Origin: Phylloscopus collybita
Taxonomy: Eukaryota; Chordata; Aves; Passeriformes; Phylloscopidae
Direction of reading: 5' to 3'
Assembly (NCBI GenBank): GCA_027886175.1
Contig: JAJNNQ010000023.1
Coordinates: 4,946,501-5,010,500, forward strand
DNA: 64,000 bases
The notes beneath the pieces were generated by a model. That model was not told the origin of the DNA and made no database searches. It worked only from the letters and a program-made list of their open reading frames with translations. The position numbers were made by a program, and so were the translations under genes. Positions 26,149-38,827 of this stretch are shown here, one piece after another (position 1 is the stretch's first letter; the number at the start of each line of letters is the position of its first letter).

Positions 26149-26209
26149 GCTGGATAAGACCAACAGAGAGGCTGGATAAGACCAAGAGAGAGGCTGGATA
26201 AGACAAGGC
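26149..26209. repeat. 22-bp tandem repeat, about 2.8 copies
   Basis: Units beginning GCTGGATAAGACCAA start at 26149, 26171 and 26193. The first two complete units differ at one or two positions. It is a short minisatellite with no coding role seen. Confidence 0.85.
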
Positions 26210-29200
26210 ATTATCCACAGTGCCTCCCCCGCAGGGCAGTGCACGACCCAGGGCTCTGCCCGCCCCGTCTCGCCGCCGTCCGGTCTGTGCCATGCAAACA
26301 GATCGGCCAGATTACCCAGCACTGGCATCCAGCTTCTTCCCGGAGCTGCTGAGCACCAGCAGGAAGTTCTCCATGGCCTGCAGTGGCCATTGGGGCCCTG
26401 CAAACAGTGAGATAGCCCAGAAAGGGTGTTTATTTAAGGTTAAAAACACGACCTTGCCGAGAGTCACAGGGCTGGGAGGATGTGGACTGAAAACCAGCTC
26501 TTGACAGGTCTGGCATCTCACGCCCCTGCCAGCCCCATCCCAGCCTGGCACCACCTCACAGAGGCTGTGGCTGCACCCAAGGTCTTGAGCCCCCAGACGG
26601 GACTTAGCAACCCATGGGATGGGGCTCAGTGGTATGTCCTCCCAGCATCCAAGGTTTTGCTCCCTGGAAGGGGTCTTTGCATCCCATGGGTGAGAGTTTG
26701 GTGGCCCTGCCAGCTCTGGCGTCCACTGAGAGCTTGTTGCTCTGACACACAGATCAGGCTGAGTCTCATGTGTTGGAAGCCCATGAGCTCAGGGCTAAGC
26801 ATCCCTTGGGAGTCCACCAGACCGGGGTTAAGCATCCCTTTGGAGCCCACCAGCTCAATTTCCCGCACCTTTGGCCAAACGGCAGTGCAAGCAGGCGCTG
26901 CACAGGGGTGTCACTCCCTCTGGTGCCTGCCTGTGGCTCCCGAGCTCGTCCTTCTCTCTTTCCTCATTCCCCAGGGAGGGAAGGTTTGGGGTGCCCCAGC
27001 TGGCCTTGGATGGGTGAGCGGGGACCGGAGCTGATCTGGTCCCTGGGCAGCAGCTGTAGGAGCTGCTCGGCTGTGGAACTCGGGGTGTGCCCAACACCCG
27101 TGTGCCAGAATTTGGGAGGGAGGGAGGGAGGGAGCTGCATTCTGGGTGATGGAGGCAGAGCTCTGCCTGCAGATGGAGCTCCTCGCTCGGCCGCCGGGCT
27201 CGGGGAAAGGGGAGGGGTGGAGTGAGGAGATGAATCCGGAGGATTTCTGCTTCTTGAGAACCCCCACAGTTCTGCCAGACCCCGAAAGACAAAGAGAGGC
27301 TGTGCTTAAGTTCTCCCTGCTGGGTAGGGGATGGTGGTAATTAATCCCTGATTAAGTTAATTACCCAAAAGCTTGGTCTGAAAGACGTGGAAGGAAGTGC
27401 CGCCCAAAACCAGGTATTATAAAAGTGAATCTCTGCCGGCTCAGCGATGCCAGGGGAAGTGGTGGTTTTTCGGAGTGTCTGGCTGAGGCAACCAGGAAAT
27501 CTGGTGGTGTCCTGTTGCCATGCTCGTGCCTGCATGTTTTGGTTTTGGGAATTCTATTCCCAAGCACAGTCTTGAAGCACAAAGTCATGTTCTGTAAACT
27601 ACCGAAGTTCCCACATCTGTTCCCAGAAGAAGAGCTTCAGTGATGGTCTCTAGAAAACGACCAGTGGTTCCCAAGGGTCCCACCTCTGGGGTGGGCACAT
27701 CTGTTAATGTACAAAAAGAGTCAAAAAAAAAAATAAAAAAGAAGTCTCTTGCTTGCAAGAGCTCCACGCAGCCTCTTTGATGCACTCCCTGCCACGTTCC
27801 TGAACGTCCCCCACAGTGAGAGTGTCCCACTGGCAGCCCCTGCAGCCTGAGCCTTTCTCCCCCAGGCAGGAGGAGGAGGAGGGTGTGCAAGGTGGGTGGC
27901 TGTACGGAGGGAAGGGCTGCAAACACTGCGGTTTTCCCGAATTCCTGAATTCGGGCTGGAAGCTGCACTCCTGGGGCTGCAGCCGGTGCTGCCCCACGGG
28001 CTGGGGGGGCTCCGGGAGGGCTCAGCTAGGAAGCACTTGCAGCTGCTGGGTCCTGATGGCCTGACATACGTGTCCTTGTGCCAGGCTGAAAGAGCCCGTT
28101 TTCCCCTCTTTGGGGAGCAGGGGCATGGGGGGAGCTTGCTGGGAGCCAGATTTGGCTTTTCTGGGGGTGGGCTCAGCTCTAGGGGCGGAGTGGGTCAGGT
28201 GAGGACACTGGCAGGGTCTGATTCCTGTGGTTCCCTCGGGTGGCAGCTGCCTGTGGGACCCTCGTGGTGCCCAGGGCAAGAGACAGCCACAGGGTCAGCA
28301 GCTGCTGGCCAGAGCTCGCTGCTTCAGGGATTACACTGATCCCCTCCAGCTGCCCTGCTGTGTGCTGAAGGATTTCTGGGTCTTACACATGTTTTCCCTG
28401 CTAAATTGGAGGTGTTTGTGTCCACAGTGCAAAGGCCAGGTCAGTGTTTGCTTTGATCTCTGAGATCTCAGCTGGGTCAGGGGAATTGTGTGACTTTGAC
28501 GTGTGTGCGGTGGGAAATCAGATGTAATTTGGGGTTTAAAAGTTTCTTGTGGAAATGGAGCTCTGTAAGATCCTGGACCTGCTGACTGTCCTTATGGCTC
28601 TGCAGACTCTTCTTACAGCTGCTGGTTTGTTGTCAGCATTGTGACTCCAGTCTTGGTTGTACCTCTTTGGGGTTCAGCACTTTTCCTCAGAACCCAAAAT
28701 TCAGCCTCTCCCATGTAGTTTTCAACCCACTATTTGTTCTTTTCTCCCAGGTTGTCTCTGCTCCTGGTGGCAGCGAGGAACTGAGTGATGCCATGCACCT
28801 GCCTCTCCCTGTGCCAGCTGCAGTGGGATCCTCATGGATCATGTTGGTCTTGGATGTGTGGCTGATCCCCAGCCCCTCCTCCTCCTCAGCTGCCCCCACA
28901 TGCCCAGTTCTGCCCCGTTGTGCCATGGCAGTTCCAGCACAGCTCACCCTTGCCCCTGCCTTGGAGCAGGGCTGTCACCCTCCTGCCACTGTCCATCCCA
29001 GGTGGGACAATGCAGGTGTGTATCTCTCAGGAGCAGCCCCCTTGGATGTACCTTTGGGTCTGACACCCGCCTCCCCTGGCCTGCCAGCACCCAGGGGTGC
29101 TCTCCCAGCTGTGGGCAGGTGGCAAAAGCCATTCTGCTCATCAGAATGAATCACTGGCTGGGCTTCCACACACCACCAAGAATCCTCAGTGCCCCTGGCT

Positions 29201-29829
29201 CTAAAAATGGTCTTTCCTCAAGCATGCACCTACAGTGGAAATGAAACATCAGCAGGTCTCTGATGCACTCTCAGCTCTACCCCTTTTGCAGTAACTGGGA
29301 TTTTTTAAATTGTTATTAATTTTTTTTTTTTTCCCAGAGGATGATGACAATTCCCTGGGGCTTGGTGTAACTTGGGTGTGAGGTTTGCTGCCCTGCAAAT
29401 CATGGCAGTGATGTGATGTTACTGGAGGTGCTGAGCCCATCCCAATTTGGGGTTCTGATGTCCTGTGATGGGTGTAGAAAACCAGCCTTGTTTGTTGCAA
29501 ATCCACAGGGATTTGATGGATGTCAACGTTCATCGAGGTTTTGGTGGATCAGTTGAGTTAGTTTGAGGTTTGGCAAGGAAAAATAACAAGGCAAGAAGAA
29601 ATCCAGTGCCACAGAGAGGAATAGTGTGATTTTAGCTTTCTTTCATAAAGAAATAGGTCTCTGGAGGTCCTGGTCTGTGCAATGGCATCCTCAAAGCTTT
29701 TGGATGCCAGTGCCTGGGTGATGAGTCAGCAGTGATGGAAAATGGGGGAAATTCATACAGAATCAGGTCAGGAGAGAAGAGAGACTCTGCAGGGGTCAGA
29801 GCTAGGTGCCAGAGCTGCCAGGGGCAGAT

Positions 29830-30417
29830 TTGGGGTCCTGGTCCCTGGCGGGTGCTGGGCGGATCCGCGGCAGCAGCAGCCTGGGCAGGCAGGCACGGGC
29901 AGCCCCTCCTTCCTGCAGCCTGCTCCTCGCTGTGGAAAAGGCCGATTTTTCTCCCCAAAACGGCTCCCTCGTGGGACAGGCAACGTTTGCTCCCTCTCCC
30001 TGGCAAAAGCGAAACCCTATCCCTGCCCTCAGTGCTCCGCTTGGGTTTCTCAGGGGTGTTCCTGGCACCTGGCTCCCTCGCCTCCAACATTTCCATCGCC
30101 TCTCTCCGTCTGTTTTTCCACTCCTTCCCCGCGTCCTCCCCACGGCCCCGCTGACACAGCTACTCCCCTAAATGGGCCACGAAGGCGGATTATTGCCATC
30201 GCTCATCTGCATCCGCCCTCCTCCCGGTCCTCCCCTGCTCCTCCCTTCTCCAAAATCGCAGCTGCACCGGTGCGGCTGCCCGGCCGCCCTGCAATGGCCA
30301 GCGCCGGGACAGCCAGCGAGCCGGGGCTGCCGTGAGTAGGGGGCTCCGGTGTCCCTGTGGTGGGAGGCTGGGTGGCTCTCCGGCCGTCTCCGCCGGCTGC
30401 GTCCTCTTTGGATTGAT

Positions 30418-30465
<48 letters not shown>

Positions 30466-30960
30466 CCATCCCTGCCCTTCCCGTGTCCTTCGGCGGCGGC
30501 AGGAGCCGGCAGAGCCCGCCCGCGGTGGGTCGGGGTGCTGGGGTTGCTCCTCCGGGGGTGACACCCGGCGGGGCTTGTGCTCAGCAGGGAGATCCCGCTG
30601 GAGGATGGGGACCCGCTGAGGCCCAGGGGACGGCAGGTCAGCGGTGAGCTCAGCGGTGTCCCCCGGCTCACGGGGATGGGGGACCCGTCGCTCCGGAGCA
30701 CGACAGCACCTGGTGGCAGCAGGACAGACGTGATGACAGAGGGCTGGGAGCCCGAGCCAGCGCTGGGTGACGGGGACGTGACCCCCGGGGGAGCCCCACA
30801 GCGAGCAGGGAAGCCCGAGGAAGCCCTGATGAGCGAGCTTTCGGAGCTGGTGGAGAAGGTGGTGAAGAGCAGCAGCTGGTGGGAACGGCACGGTGTGGAC
30901 ATCAGCATCCTTGCCTGCAGCTTCCTCCTGCTCCCGGCAGGTAACCTGGCTCAGCACCCC
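29830..30960 (+). promoter_or_regulatory. FADS6: CpG-rich FADS6 promoter and first-exon region
   Basis: GC and CpG density rise from about 29.83 kb and stay high through the first FADS6 coding exon. The block contains a 44-base T run (30422-30465) that splits the island, and a possible alternative upstream exon with ATG at 30294 and donor GTGAGT at 30332. The transcription start cannot be fixed from sequence. Confidence 0.6.
30422..30465. repeat. Poly-T run (T44)
   Basis: This is an uninterrupted 44-base T run inside the FADS6 CpG island, between a candidate upstream exon (ending 30331) and the first sure coding exon. It could serve as an extended polypyrimidine tract, but its length also makes it an assembly and slippage risk. 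Confidence 0.92.
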
Positions 30961-33900
30961 CAAACCATGACCAGGGAGGTCCCCGGGGTCCTGCTGCCTC
31001 CTCATGACTGCTTTGTGCTGGGAGCCTGCTGGCACCTATTGAGGTTTTAACAAAGCCACAATAACTCCTTCACCCCATGACTCGGCACGCTCTGACCCCA
31101 CAGCCTGGGGTGAGGGGATGGTGCCCAGGCAGATGTTCACAGGACAGGATAGCAGGTGATGTGTCCCACCATGGGACAGGGAAACCATTGTGGTTTTGGT
31201 GGCAATGGCCCTGGCTGTGGTGGGTGCAGGGGAAAACAGTTGAGTGTGGGTCTCTGGTGGCATGGCTGGAAAGCTGGGACCTTCTCTTGCTGTTGAACTC
31301 CTGGGGATGCTGAAATCCTGGCAGAGTAATGACACCGGTGGAATCCCACACCCCAGAACTGTGGGGTGGGATCAGGCACCTGCAGCACTCGTTGCCATCA
31401 AGGCTGGAAGTGGCCAAATCTTCAGCACAAGGGTGAGCGTGGCTGGCCCAGTCATAAGGACGATGAGGGGGCAGACTCTGACTTGCATGGTTTAAATACC
31501 TGTAACTATGGCTGAAGAACAGGTTTAGGGCAGTGGCTGGCGTGTTTGGGTGTAGCAACACCTCCAGCCTGGCTCAGAGGGCTGCAGGACATGTGCATGG
31601 CTGAGCTACTGCCTGGCTGGTTTCTCCACAGGGTTCCTGTGCCTGCGGTCAGCCCAGGCCATCCCTTTCCTGGCGGGTGTCCTCACCCTTGGCGTGGTGC
31701 ACCACACCCTGACTGTCAAGGGCAGCCACCTGGCCAGCCACAATGCCTTGACCGAGTCCAAGTCCTGGGGCAAAGTGTGGGCTATCTTCTTCATTGAGGT
31801 GAGTGGGGCAGCCCCCCAAAACACCCCCCATCAGCACCTTGTGGTGGTGGGGAATGTTTGGAATGGTGGGAAAGGTTTCTGGTGCTTAACTCTTAGAAGT
31901 CCATTTCCAGGCTGCTTTGGGGTCTGTGGAGTGCAGAGCCTCTCCCCATGGTGCTTCATTATGGTTCCAGAGCATCTCCCCAGGTTCCTCCTGCATAAGC
32001 CCAAGCCAGGCAGTGCCCAACCCTGGCACCACAACTTCTCTCTCTTCCCTCCCAGCTCTGCTCAGCTTTCACAGTGGAGCAGGCCACCTACAACCATGTG
32101 AAGATCCACCATGGCTACACCAACATCATCGGCCTGGGGGACTCCAGCACCTGGAAGCTTCCCTTCCTGAACCGCTACGTTTACATGTTCATTGCACCTC
32201 TGGCAGTGCCCATCCTGACCCCTCTGGTTGCACTTGGTACGTGTCCTGGGCACCTTGGGACAGGGTGCTGGGTGTGGGAAGCTCGTGACTGCCCAGGTCT
32301 CACCCCACCCAAGGGTCCTGCTTTGTTTGGAGGCATCACATTAACTACACCAGCCCCTGGTGGGAGACTGGGCTGCAGGAAGAGCAGGAGGTACTGTGCT
32401 TGCCTGGGGACCACATCTGCTGCATCTACTGTCTGCTGGTGCTGAGAAAACACTTCACCTTCTCCTGGATGTTGAAATCTCTGGCAAAAGCCATCGTGAG
32501 CCTGCAGCACCCCAAATCCATTCTCCTTTAACTCAGATCTGTGGCTGTGATGGGGTTCAGTGTCACACGTGGGTCTCAGGTTGATCAAAGCATCACACAG
32601 GGTGTTTATAGACATGTATGGGGTGGAGATCTGGGGGACTGCAGGGGCCTGACACAAAGAGCTTGGGTAGGAAAGGTGGAGGCTCCAGGGAAATAATGGT
32701 GCCAGAAAACTATCAAGGGGAAGAGCCCAGAAAGCAGTAAGAGGCTGGGGAAGCAAAGCCCTCCAGGCTGCATGACCCAGCTCTGGGCAGTGCCAAATGC
32801 ATGGACAATGACTTGGCAAACTGTAAGAAATGAAGGTGCATCTGAGTCCCCTGAGTGATGATGCACAGCTGGTTCTGCTGCTCTGGGGAGGCTCTCAGAC
32901 CCACACTCCAGCAGTTCTATGGGGTTTGGGCCAACCTGGGGGATGGGGAAAGTGAGTTTATGGGCTGGGCGGGGCTGTGGGGCTATTGGCACACTGGGCA
33001 GCCTGAACTGCTGGAGCAGCAGTGGTGGCAGGGAAAACATCAGCACCTCTCCCATGCACTGCCTCCTCTTCCTTGTGCAGATTTATTGAGGAACGTGGAG
33101 TGGAAGGCAGCTCTCCGGACCCTCTGCTGCATGTTTCTGGGGTTTTACTGCCACTATTGGCTCCTGCTCCACGTCTCAGGCTTCCAGTCACCGTGGTCTG
33201 CCCTGCTCTGCATGCTGCTTACCCGCTCCCTCCTGGCCCATCCCTACATCCATGTCAACATATTCCAGGTAGAGACCTGAAGCTTTGAGGTATCCTAGCA
33301 GTGCTGGAGACAGGTGAACCACCACCCAGCGCTGGTGACAAAGCTCTGATGCTGCTGGCTGGAGCTTGTGTCACCTTGAGGCGAGTGGGTTCAGCTGTCA
33401 CCTCCCTCGTACTGATGTTGTCACCGGGCTGGTGGTGCTGGGTGGAAAGTGGTGGCCCTTGGAAAATGTCAGGGCAGATAAGTGCAAAGGTTGTGAGGAT
33501 GATGTCCTCTGCAGTGGCTGGCAGGATTGGGAGGGCTGATGTGTGTTCCAGGTGGTGTTACAGGCCCTGGAGTGGGCAGATGCTGGTGGCTCTAAGTGGG
33601 GGTGTGCTGGGGGAACAGAGTCTGCAAGCTCCTTGGTGGCTCCATGGACAGACAAACAAACACAAGATGGAGTGACTTTAGGGAAAAAAACCCAGCTCTG
33701 GGGCTGGCAGGGAGACACCAAAATGTGGCTCTTCATGGCCACACCCAGGCAGGGAAGAGACTGGGGAGGTGACAGGTGCCCCAGGGCGCCCACCCTGCCT
33801 CTCCCACAGCACATCGGCCTCCCCATGTTCGCGGCTGAGCGCAAACCCAAGCGGATCCACCTGATGAGCCTGGGCGTCCTCAACCTGCCCCGCAACGCCC

Positions 33901-35042
33901 TCCTCGACTGGTCCTTCGGCCACTCGCTCATCAGCTGCCACGTGGAGCATCACCTCTTCCCCAGCCTCTCTGACAACATGTGCCTGAAGGTGGGAACAAC
34001 CCCACAGGGTGGCTGGGAGGTGACACGGGGATGAGACATCCATCCCCCCACCACCGCCCGCCCCCGCTGCCAGACCTGTCTGTGCTGCTCCTTCCCGTGT
34101 TGGAAGCCAACTCACTGCTTTGCAACAGCCCCTAACCCACCTCCTGCCATCCCATTCCTGTTTCTCCCGGGTTTCTGCTCCCTGCTCCTTCTCCTGGTCC
34201 CAGTTCCAGCCTGCAGCAGCCTTCCAGCAGTCCAGGATCCTCCCTTAATTGGGAAAGTGTCCCCAGCACTGCACAGCCCAGTTTTCAGCTCAGACAACAT
34301 CCAGGCAAACCTTCTCTCACTCTGGTCATGCCCTTACTTGCCACTCTGAGGTGTGGGGTGTGTTCAAAATGTGGGCTCTGAGCTCTGCCCCGGCTGCAGG
34401 GGATCCCAAGGCAGGTCCATACACTGCCCTTCAGCACAGGATCACCACTCACTCAGTGCTGTGCCCTTGTTTGCAGTGTCCTTTGCTTGAGCTCACAGGG
34501 CTGGCAGGACCCACCTCGCCCAAAGAGGTGTTGCAGGGAAGGAGGTAATTAAGTCTGTGGCAACCTCCCAGTCCCATCACTGAGCTGGCTGTGTGGGAAT
34601 TACCATGGGTGTGAACCATGAGCACTTGTGGCTGGCTCTCATTAGAAGCCTCATTAGGGCATCTCTCCTAATTTGGAACCCCACAAAGGCGTTTTGCCAG
34701 GGTGAACTCCCTGTGATGCTGCAATTGGAAACCATCTACCTCTTAATATTCACAGCAAAGATACTGCAGCTGGTGCTGCCTGCTCCAGCCCAGCTTTGGG
34801 CACGTGGGATGGGTTTTCTGGGCACATTTCAGGCATCTTGTACAAACACCAGGGCATCCTGCCCAGCAGTGACATTACCTTTACCTTTGCAGATCAAACC
34901 TGTCGTCTCCCAGTACCTGAAGCAGAAGAAGCTGCCCTACAATGAGGACACCTACAGCTCCAGGCTCTGGCTCTTCCTCCAGAGATACGAGGAGCTGATG
35001 GTCCATGCTCCCCCCATAACGGAGCTGGTGGGCATCCAGTGA
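30676..35042 (+). CDS. FADS6: FADS6 fatty acid desaturase family member
   Basis: Six coding exons are seen: (30676)-30940, 31632-31798, 32056-32236, 33081-33268, 33810-33989 and 34893-35042. All have GT-AG ends and keep frame. From ATG 30676 the protein is 376 aa; human is about 368. The three histidine boxes of membrane di-iron desaturases are present: HLASH (121-125), HVKIHH (158-163) and HVEHH (311-315). Hydrophobic stretches around and between them fit an integral ER-type membrane protein. The end is PPITELVGIQ. The biochemical substrate of FADS6 is not established in the family. The N-terminus is uncertain: the sure part begins near 30829 (MSELSELVEKVV, then SSSWWERHGVD), with in-frame ATGs at 30676, 30733 and 30829 and a possible spliced start at 30294. 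The first exon lies in a CpG island. I saw no AATAAA within 2.9 kb after the stop. Confidence 0.95.
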
Positions 35043-36156
35043 GGACTGCAGGGGCCACAGCACTTGGGGGGCTGTTTCCCACATCCTGAGGGATGGTTTT
35101 AGCAGGACCAACACCTCCATGAAGTCACGGTGTAGGAGACATCCCTCCCTGAAGTCTTGCTTTTGGCTAGGAAATGGTGCACAGAGCCACTGCCCGGGGG
35201 AGAGCCAGATGGCACAACACCAGGGACAGAAAAGTCGGGGTCCCCCCCACAGTTATTCCCAGCCAGGGCTTAGTTTTATCCACTCTGCTTTCACACCTGG
35301 GGAGAGGAACATCCCCCCATCTCTGGGGGATGCAGCACCACATCCAGGACATCTGGAACTGGGAAGCACCAGGATCTGTAGGATGTGGCTGCAGCTGTGT
35401 GGCTGGGGGGGTCTCAAGAAAGGGGTGGGTGGTGGGGAGGGGGTTGTGTCACTGCTGCTTCTGCTTTGCCTGACTTTGGGCTAAATCAGCCCCTTCTAGA
35501 AACAAAGATTTGGCAAATTCAGCCTTAACACTTTGGGGTGGATTTCCTTTATCACTGGGTTTTGTTGCTGGAGGAAGTCTTACTGGCATCCTGTGGTGCC
35601 CAGGGTAGAACTGGGGGAAAGACCCTCACCCCCTGGGGGCTGTCTGTGCTGGGGTGCCAGAGGTGACCCCACATTGCTATGGCAGGAATTTATCAAGGGA
35701 ATTACCTGCCAGAGGCTGGTGTCCAGGGAGACTTTCCCTGTTTAGGGAGGGTGAGCTCTGCCCCCTGTGCTGCTGCCAGGGGATGGGATGCTCACGTGGG
35801 CAGTTCAGGCCCCCTCTGGGAAGCTGTGTCTGGCTTTACCAGGGTGCTCTGCTGTCCCAGACCTGCAAGACCAATGCCAAAGTCCACCCCAGTGTCACAG
35901 TGGGCAGCTGGCAGCAGAAAGGGCAGATGGCCAAACTGGGACCAGTGTGGCTTTGCTCTGAGCCTGGGGGTTTTGCTCCCTGCTTTGAGCTGTCCTCCCA
36001 TCTGGGCTGGACCCCCACAGTGCCACGTTGTGGATTTATAAAGCTTCACAGGCAAATGTGTCCTGAGGCACAGGGATGCTCTGCCCTGCTCCTGGCCTGT
36101 GGCAGGGTGACTGTTGCAGCAGCAATCCATGGTGTTTTGTCACTTTTGGAACCAAG

Positions 36157-36425
36157 GAAAGACATGGACTCATGATTTCAGAAGGCTGATGCTCCAAAAA
36201 GGGGCTGGTTATTCTCAAAACCTATTTTTATACCTTTTACAATGTGCCCACCTAAGAGGTGGGATCCTTTGAACCATTGGTCACACCAAGGGTCAACAAG
36301 CAAAGTCCCTCCTTGGGAGAGAAATGTGAAAAACAAGAGAGTTTAAAAAGTGTGACCTTGTTTACCAGTTTAGGTCCCTGGGAAAGAACTTGAGAAAAAC
36401 CCAAACATGACAAGCAGTGACTACA
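36157..36425. mobile_element. Interspersed repeat, copy A (retroelement-like, family unknown)
   Basis: About 269 bp matches 46167-46436 in the same orientation, with few differences and several small indels. The shared part runs from GAAAGACATGGACT to CAAGCAGTGACTACA. Both copies keep a small palindrome CCCACCTAAGAGGTGGG. The AT-rich, non-coding, LTR-like look suggests a solo LTR or LTR fragment of an endogenous retrovirus, but I cannot name the family and see no target-site duplication. Confidence 0.7.
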
Positions 36426-37270
36426 GTGTTTGACTCCACTTCTGCTCCACCAAGCATCTCCAGGAGCATCCTCAGGTGCACTGGAGAAGCGTCTCTGTGA
36501 TGTGAGGCTGGAGCTGGGATGGCCATGGCATCCCTGTGCAGATGATCCAGGCTCAGGACAAGGAAGAGTGGCCCTGGATCCACCCAGCGTGACCCCTTTG
36601 GCATCAGAAATGTTGAATTATTGATTTATCCTGGGCTGGGGCCCAGGGGCTGCTGGTGCACTGATCTGGTGGCATTGCCACCTCTGTCCAGGCCCACGTT
36701 GGGTCATCGATCCACAACGTTACCAAACACCCAAAGGACAAATTCCCATCCTTTGGGCAGGGCTCAGGCTGGCTCTGTAGGCAGGGCAGCAGCTGGAGGG
36801 GTATGGCCAGAGCAGATGTCCTGAGTGCTCTGGGGGGGTCAAAGACTCTCCCCAGTATTTTCCACCCCCCTCACCCCATTAATCTCTCAATTGAGAATCA
36901 CAGATAAATTAAGATAAATGTGACAAGTTATTGGCATTCCCAGCTCCAGTGAGGGAGCATTAGAGGTGCTTTTGGTTCAGGCAGGGCAATCATAACCTCA
37001 CATGTCCCCATTTGTGGGCACAGAAATGCTCTTTTGCCCTCTCCTGCTGCAAAGAGATCAGCCCCAAGGTGTTCCCAAGCATTGGTGGGAGCAACAGTCC
37101 TTTTCCCAGCTGGATTTTATGGATGTTGTTTAAAGCAATGCCACCTGAAGGCAAGTGTTTGCAGGTCCCTCAGCCTCCTGGAGATGGCCTGTGATTTGGG
37201 AAATAGGTGGGTTATTCTCTGCCAGAACTGGTGGATACAGAAGTTAATGAGGAAAAGGGAGAATTCTGGG

Positions 37271-37294
37271 AAAAAAAAAAAAAAAAAAAAAAAA
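37271..37294. repeat. Poly-A run (A24)
   Basis: This is an uninterrupted run of 24 A between FADS6 and FDXR. It may be the tail of a plus-strand retroinsertion. No element body could be identified just upstream. Confidence 0.9.
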
Positions 37295-37448
37295 GGAGGA
37301 TTCTGACACCTGTTCGTGGAGGACCTCTGTGGTGATGTTTGGAGCTCCAGCCTTGCATCCATCAAATCAAGGATTGCTGTGCTGACCTGAGGATGAGGGT
37401 TTGGAGCCCTGGGAATTCCTGGTGCTCACCACAACCCCTGTGGTGTGG

Positions 37449-37660
37449 GCTTGTGATGGGAAGTGCAGCTCTTGGTGCTGGTCAGCCCAGCCTAGAGCGA
37501 GACCAAGGAGCATGGATGGGTTTCCTTATCCCTGGGCACTTCATGCCAGCAAGATCTCACCTGCTCATTGCTGCTGCTTTTTGCCCCTCAATCAGAACCA
37601 GTTCTGGGAACACACAGATCTCCTCATGGGAGCCATGGAGTTGGGCTGTAGGTGCTCCCC
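37449..37660 (+). repeat. 212-bp duplicated segment, copy A
   Basis: It aligns without gaps to 40669-40880, with about 10 mismatches by eye (about 95% identity) and the same orientation. It begins GCTTGTGATGGG and ends GTAGGTGCTCCCC. Flanking sequences diverge at once on both sides. This copy is 1.2 kb upstream of the FDXR start; the other is in FDXR intron 3. Confidence 0.9.
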
Positions 37661-38199
37661 GAGGGTGCAGAGGCAGCTGCCCTTCTCAGCCTGCCTTTGC
37701 AGAAAGCCAGCAGCTCGTTTCCAAGACCAGGAGAGAAAGTGTTTTGGTTTTATGATCCCTATTACAACCGGCTCCTGGCTGTAAACTCCTCATGGTCTTA
37801 ATTGCATTTGAAAAGCCCCGTCAAGCACTCGCCTGCGTGCTCTGGCATCTGGCCGGCTTTTCAATGCCTGCTCGGCCCGATGAGATGATTTTTCTGGCCG
37901 GCGTGTTTGTGCAGGGGCTGAACCGAGATGAGATGTGATGCTCCTGCATGGGAGGTGTGTGCACCAGCATTCGAAATGCGCTGAGTGATGGAAATGAAGA
38001 AGGAAATAAAGCAGAGACCATGGGGACGCTGGGGCAGGAGTTCCATCAGCATCATTTATCCACTCTCTCTGGCGTTAATGTTTGACCCTTTATCGAAGGA
38101 CGCTGGGGCTTTCTCCTGGCAAGAACAGGGTAGCTGTGCAACGCATAGTTGAAATCAGCCTGAGCTTCGCTTTCCCGGGTAGACCTGGGAAGCAGCTGG

Positions 38200-38827
38200 T
38201 GGCTTTTGGGGCGATAAAGGGGCGCGAGCAATTAGCAGCATCAGCGATGATAACGCTGCGAGAGCGCGCCGGGTACTGCGGATGTCTCACCATAGAGAGC
38301 GGCGGTGCGAACGGGCCGCCAGACAGCTCTTCCTTCCTCACCTCTCTATGGTATCATCCCGTTTCCGGTCAGCCGCGGTGGAAACGGCGAGCTGCCATTG
38401 GCTGTCGGTGCGGGGGCGGGGCCAGAAGATGGCGGTAGGAGGGGTTATGCTAAGCAATGCGCTTTCCCGCCTCACGATTGGTCGGCGAGGAGGAGGGGCG
38501 GGGCCGGGCCGGTGAGGGGCGGGGCCCGGCGGCGGCAGCGGAACCGGGCCGGGGGGCGCACGTGCCCGGGGCGAACCGGGACGGTACCGGGATAACCGGG
38601 GGGCCGGGGCTGTGGGCCCCGCAGGCCCGTGCTCCGCCCCTGGGGCTGTGAGAGGCGCGGGGCCCCCGGGACCGCCGTGAGCGGGGTCGGGGGGTCTCGG
38701 TTCCGGCACTCTGGAGCGATTGACACCCGGCCGGCCCCGGCCAAGGCCGCTGTCCCTGACCTCGCGGCCTTCCCGCCTCCCCGGGTGCGGTGCATAAAGC
38801 GCGGCCCCGCTCTGCTCCGCCGCGGCG
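38200..38827 (+). promoter_or_regulatory. FDXR: FDXR CpG-island promoter with YY1, NF-Y, E2F and Sp1-like motifs
   Basis: This is a CpG-rich block immediately upstream of the FDXR ATG. Visible motifs are inverted CCAAT boxes (ATTGG at 38397-38401 and 38477-38481), GC boxes GGGGCGGGG near 38413, 38495 and 38516, the YY1-type AAGATGGCGG at 38426-38435, the E2F-type TTTCCCGC at 38463-38470, and an E-box CACGTG at 38559-38564. There is no clear TATA box. This is the usual make-up of a TATA-less housekeeping promoter and suits a mitochondrial enzyme. Motif calls are by eye; binding is inference. Confidence 0.7.
38289..38352. repeat. 11-bp inverted repeat at the upstream edge of the FDXR promoter
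   Basis: ACCATAGAGAG (38289-38299) and CTCTCTATGGT (38342-38352) are perfect reverse complements separated by 42 bases of GC-rich sequence. It could form a cruciform or hairpin, or be paired binding sites. Confidence 0.8.

Larger units (their letters stand above)
20710..29800. other. Intergenic sequence between USH1G and FADS6, right part
   Basis: Apart from the exon-like fragment at 22365 and the 22-bp tandem array at 26149 I see no gene. There are many open frames of 60-190 codons, all without homology I recognise and without splice partners. A T15 run lies at 22917-22931. Confidence 0.55.
35043..38200. other. FADS6 3' UTR and FADS6-FDXR intergenic sequence
   Basis: No coding exon is seen. 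The first AATAAA noticed after the FADS6 stop is at 38005-38010. The stretch holds one copy of a 270-bp interspersed repeat (36157-36425), one copy of a 212-bp duplication (37449-37660) and an A24 run (37271-37294). Confidence 0.65.

Noticed and set aside
30190..31035. 281-residue minus-strand open frame with a long polylysine run
   Set aside because: It is antisense to FADS6 exon 1. The polylysine is the T44 tract, and no homology is seen.
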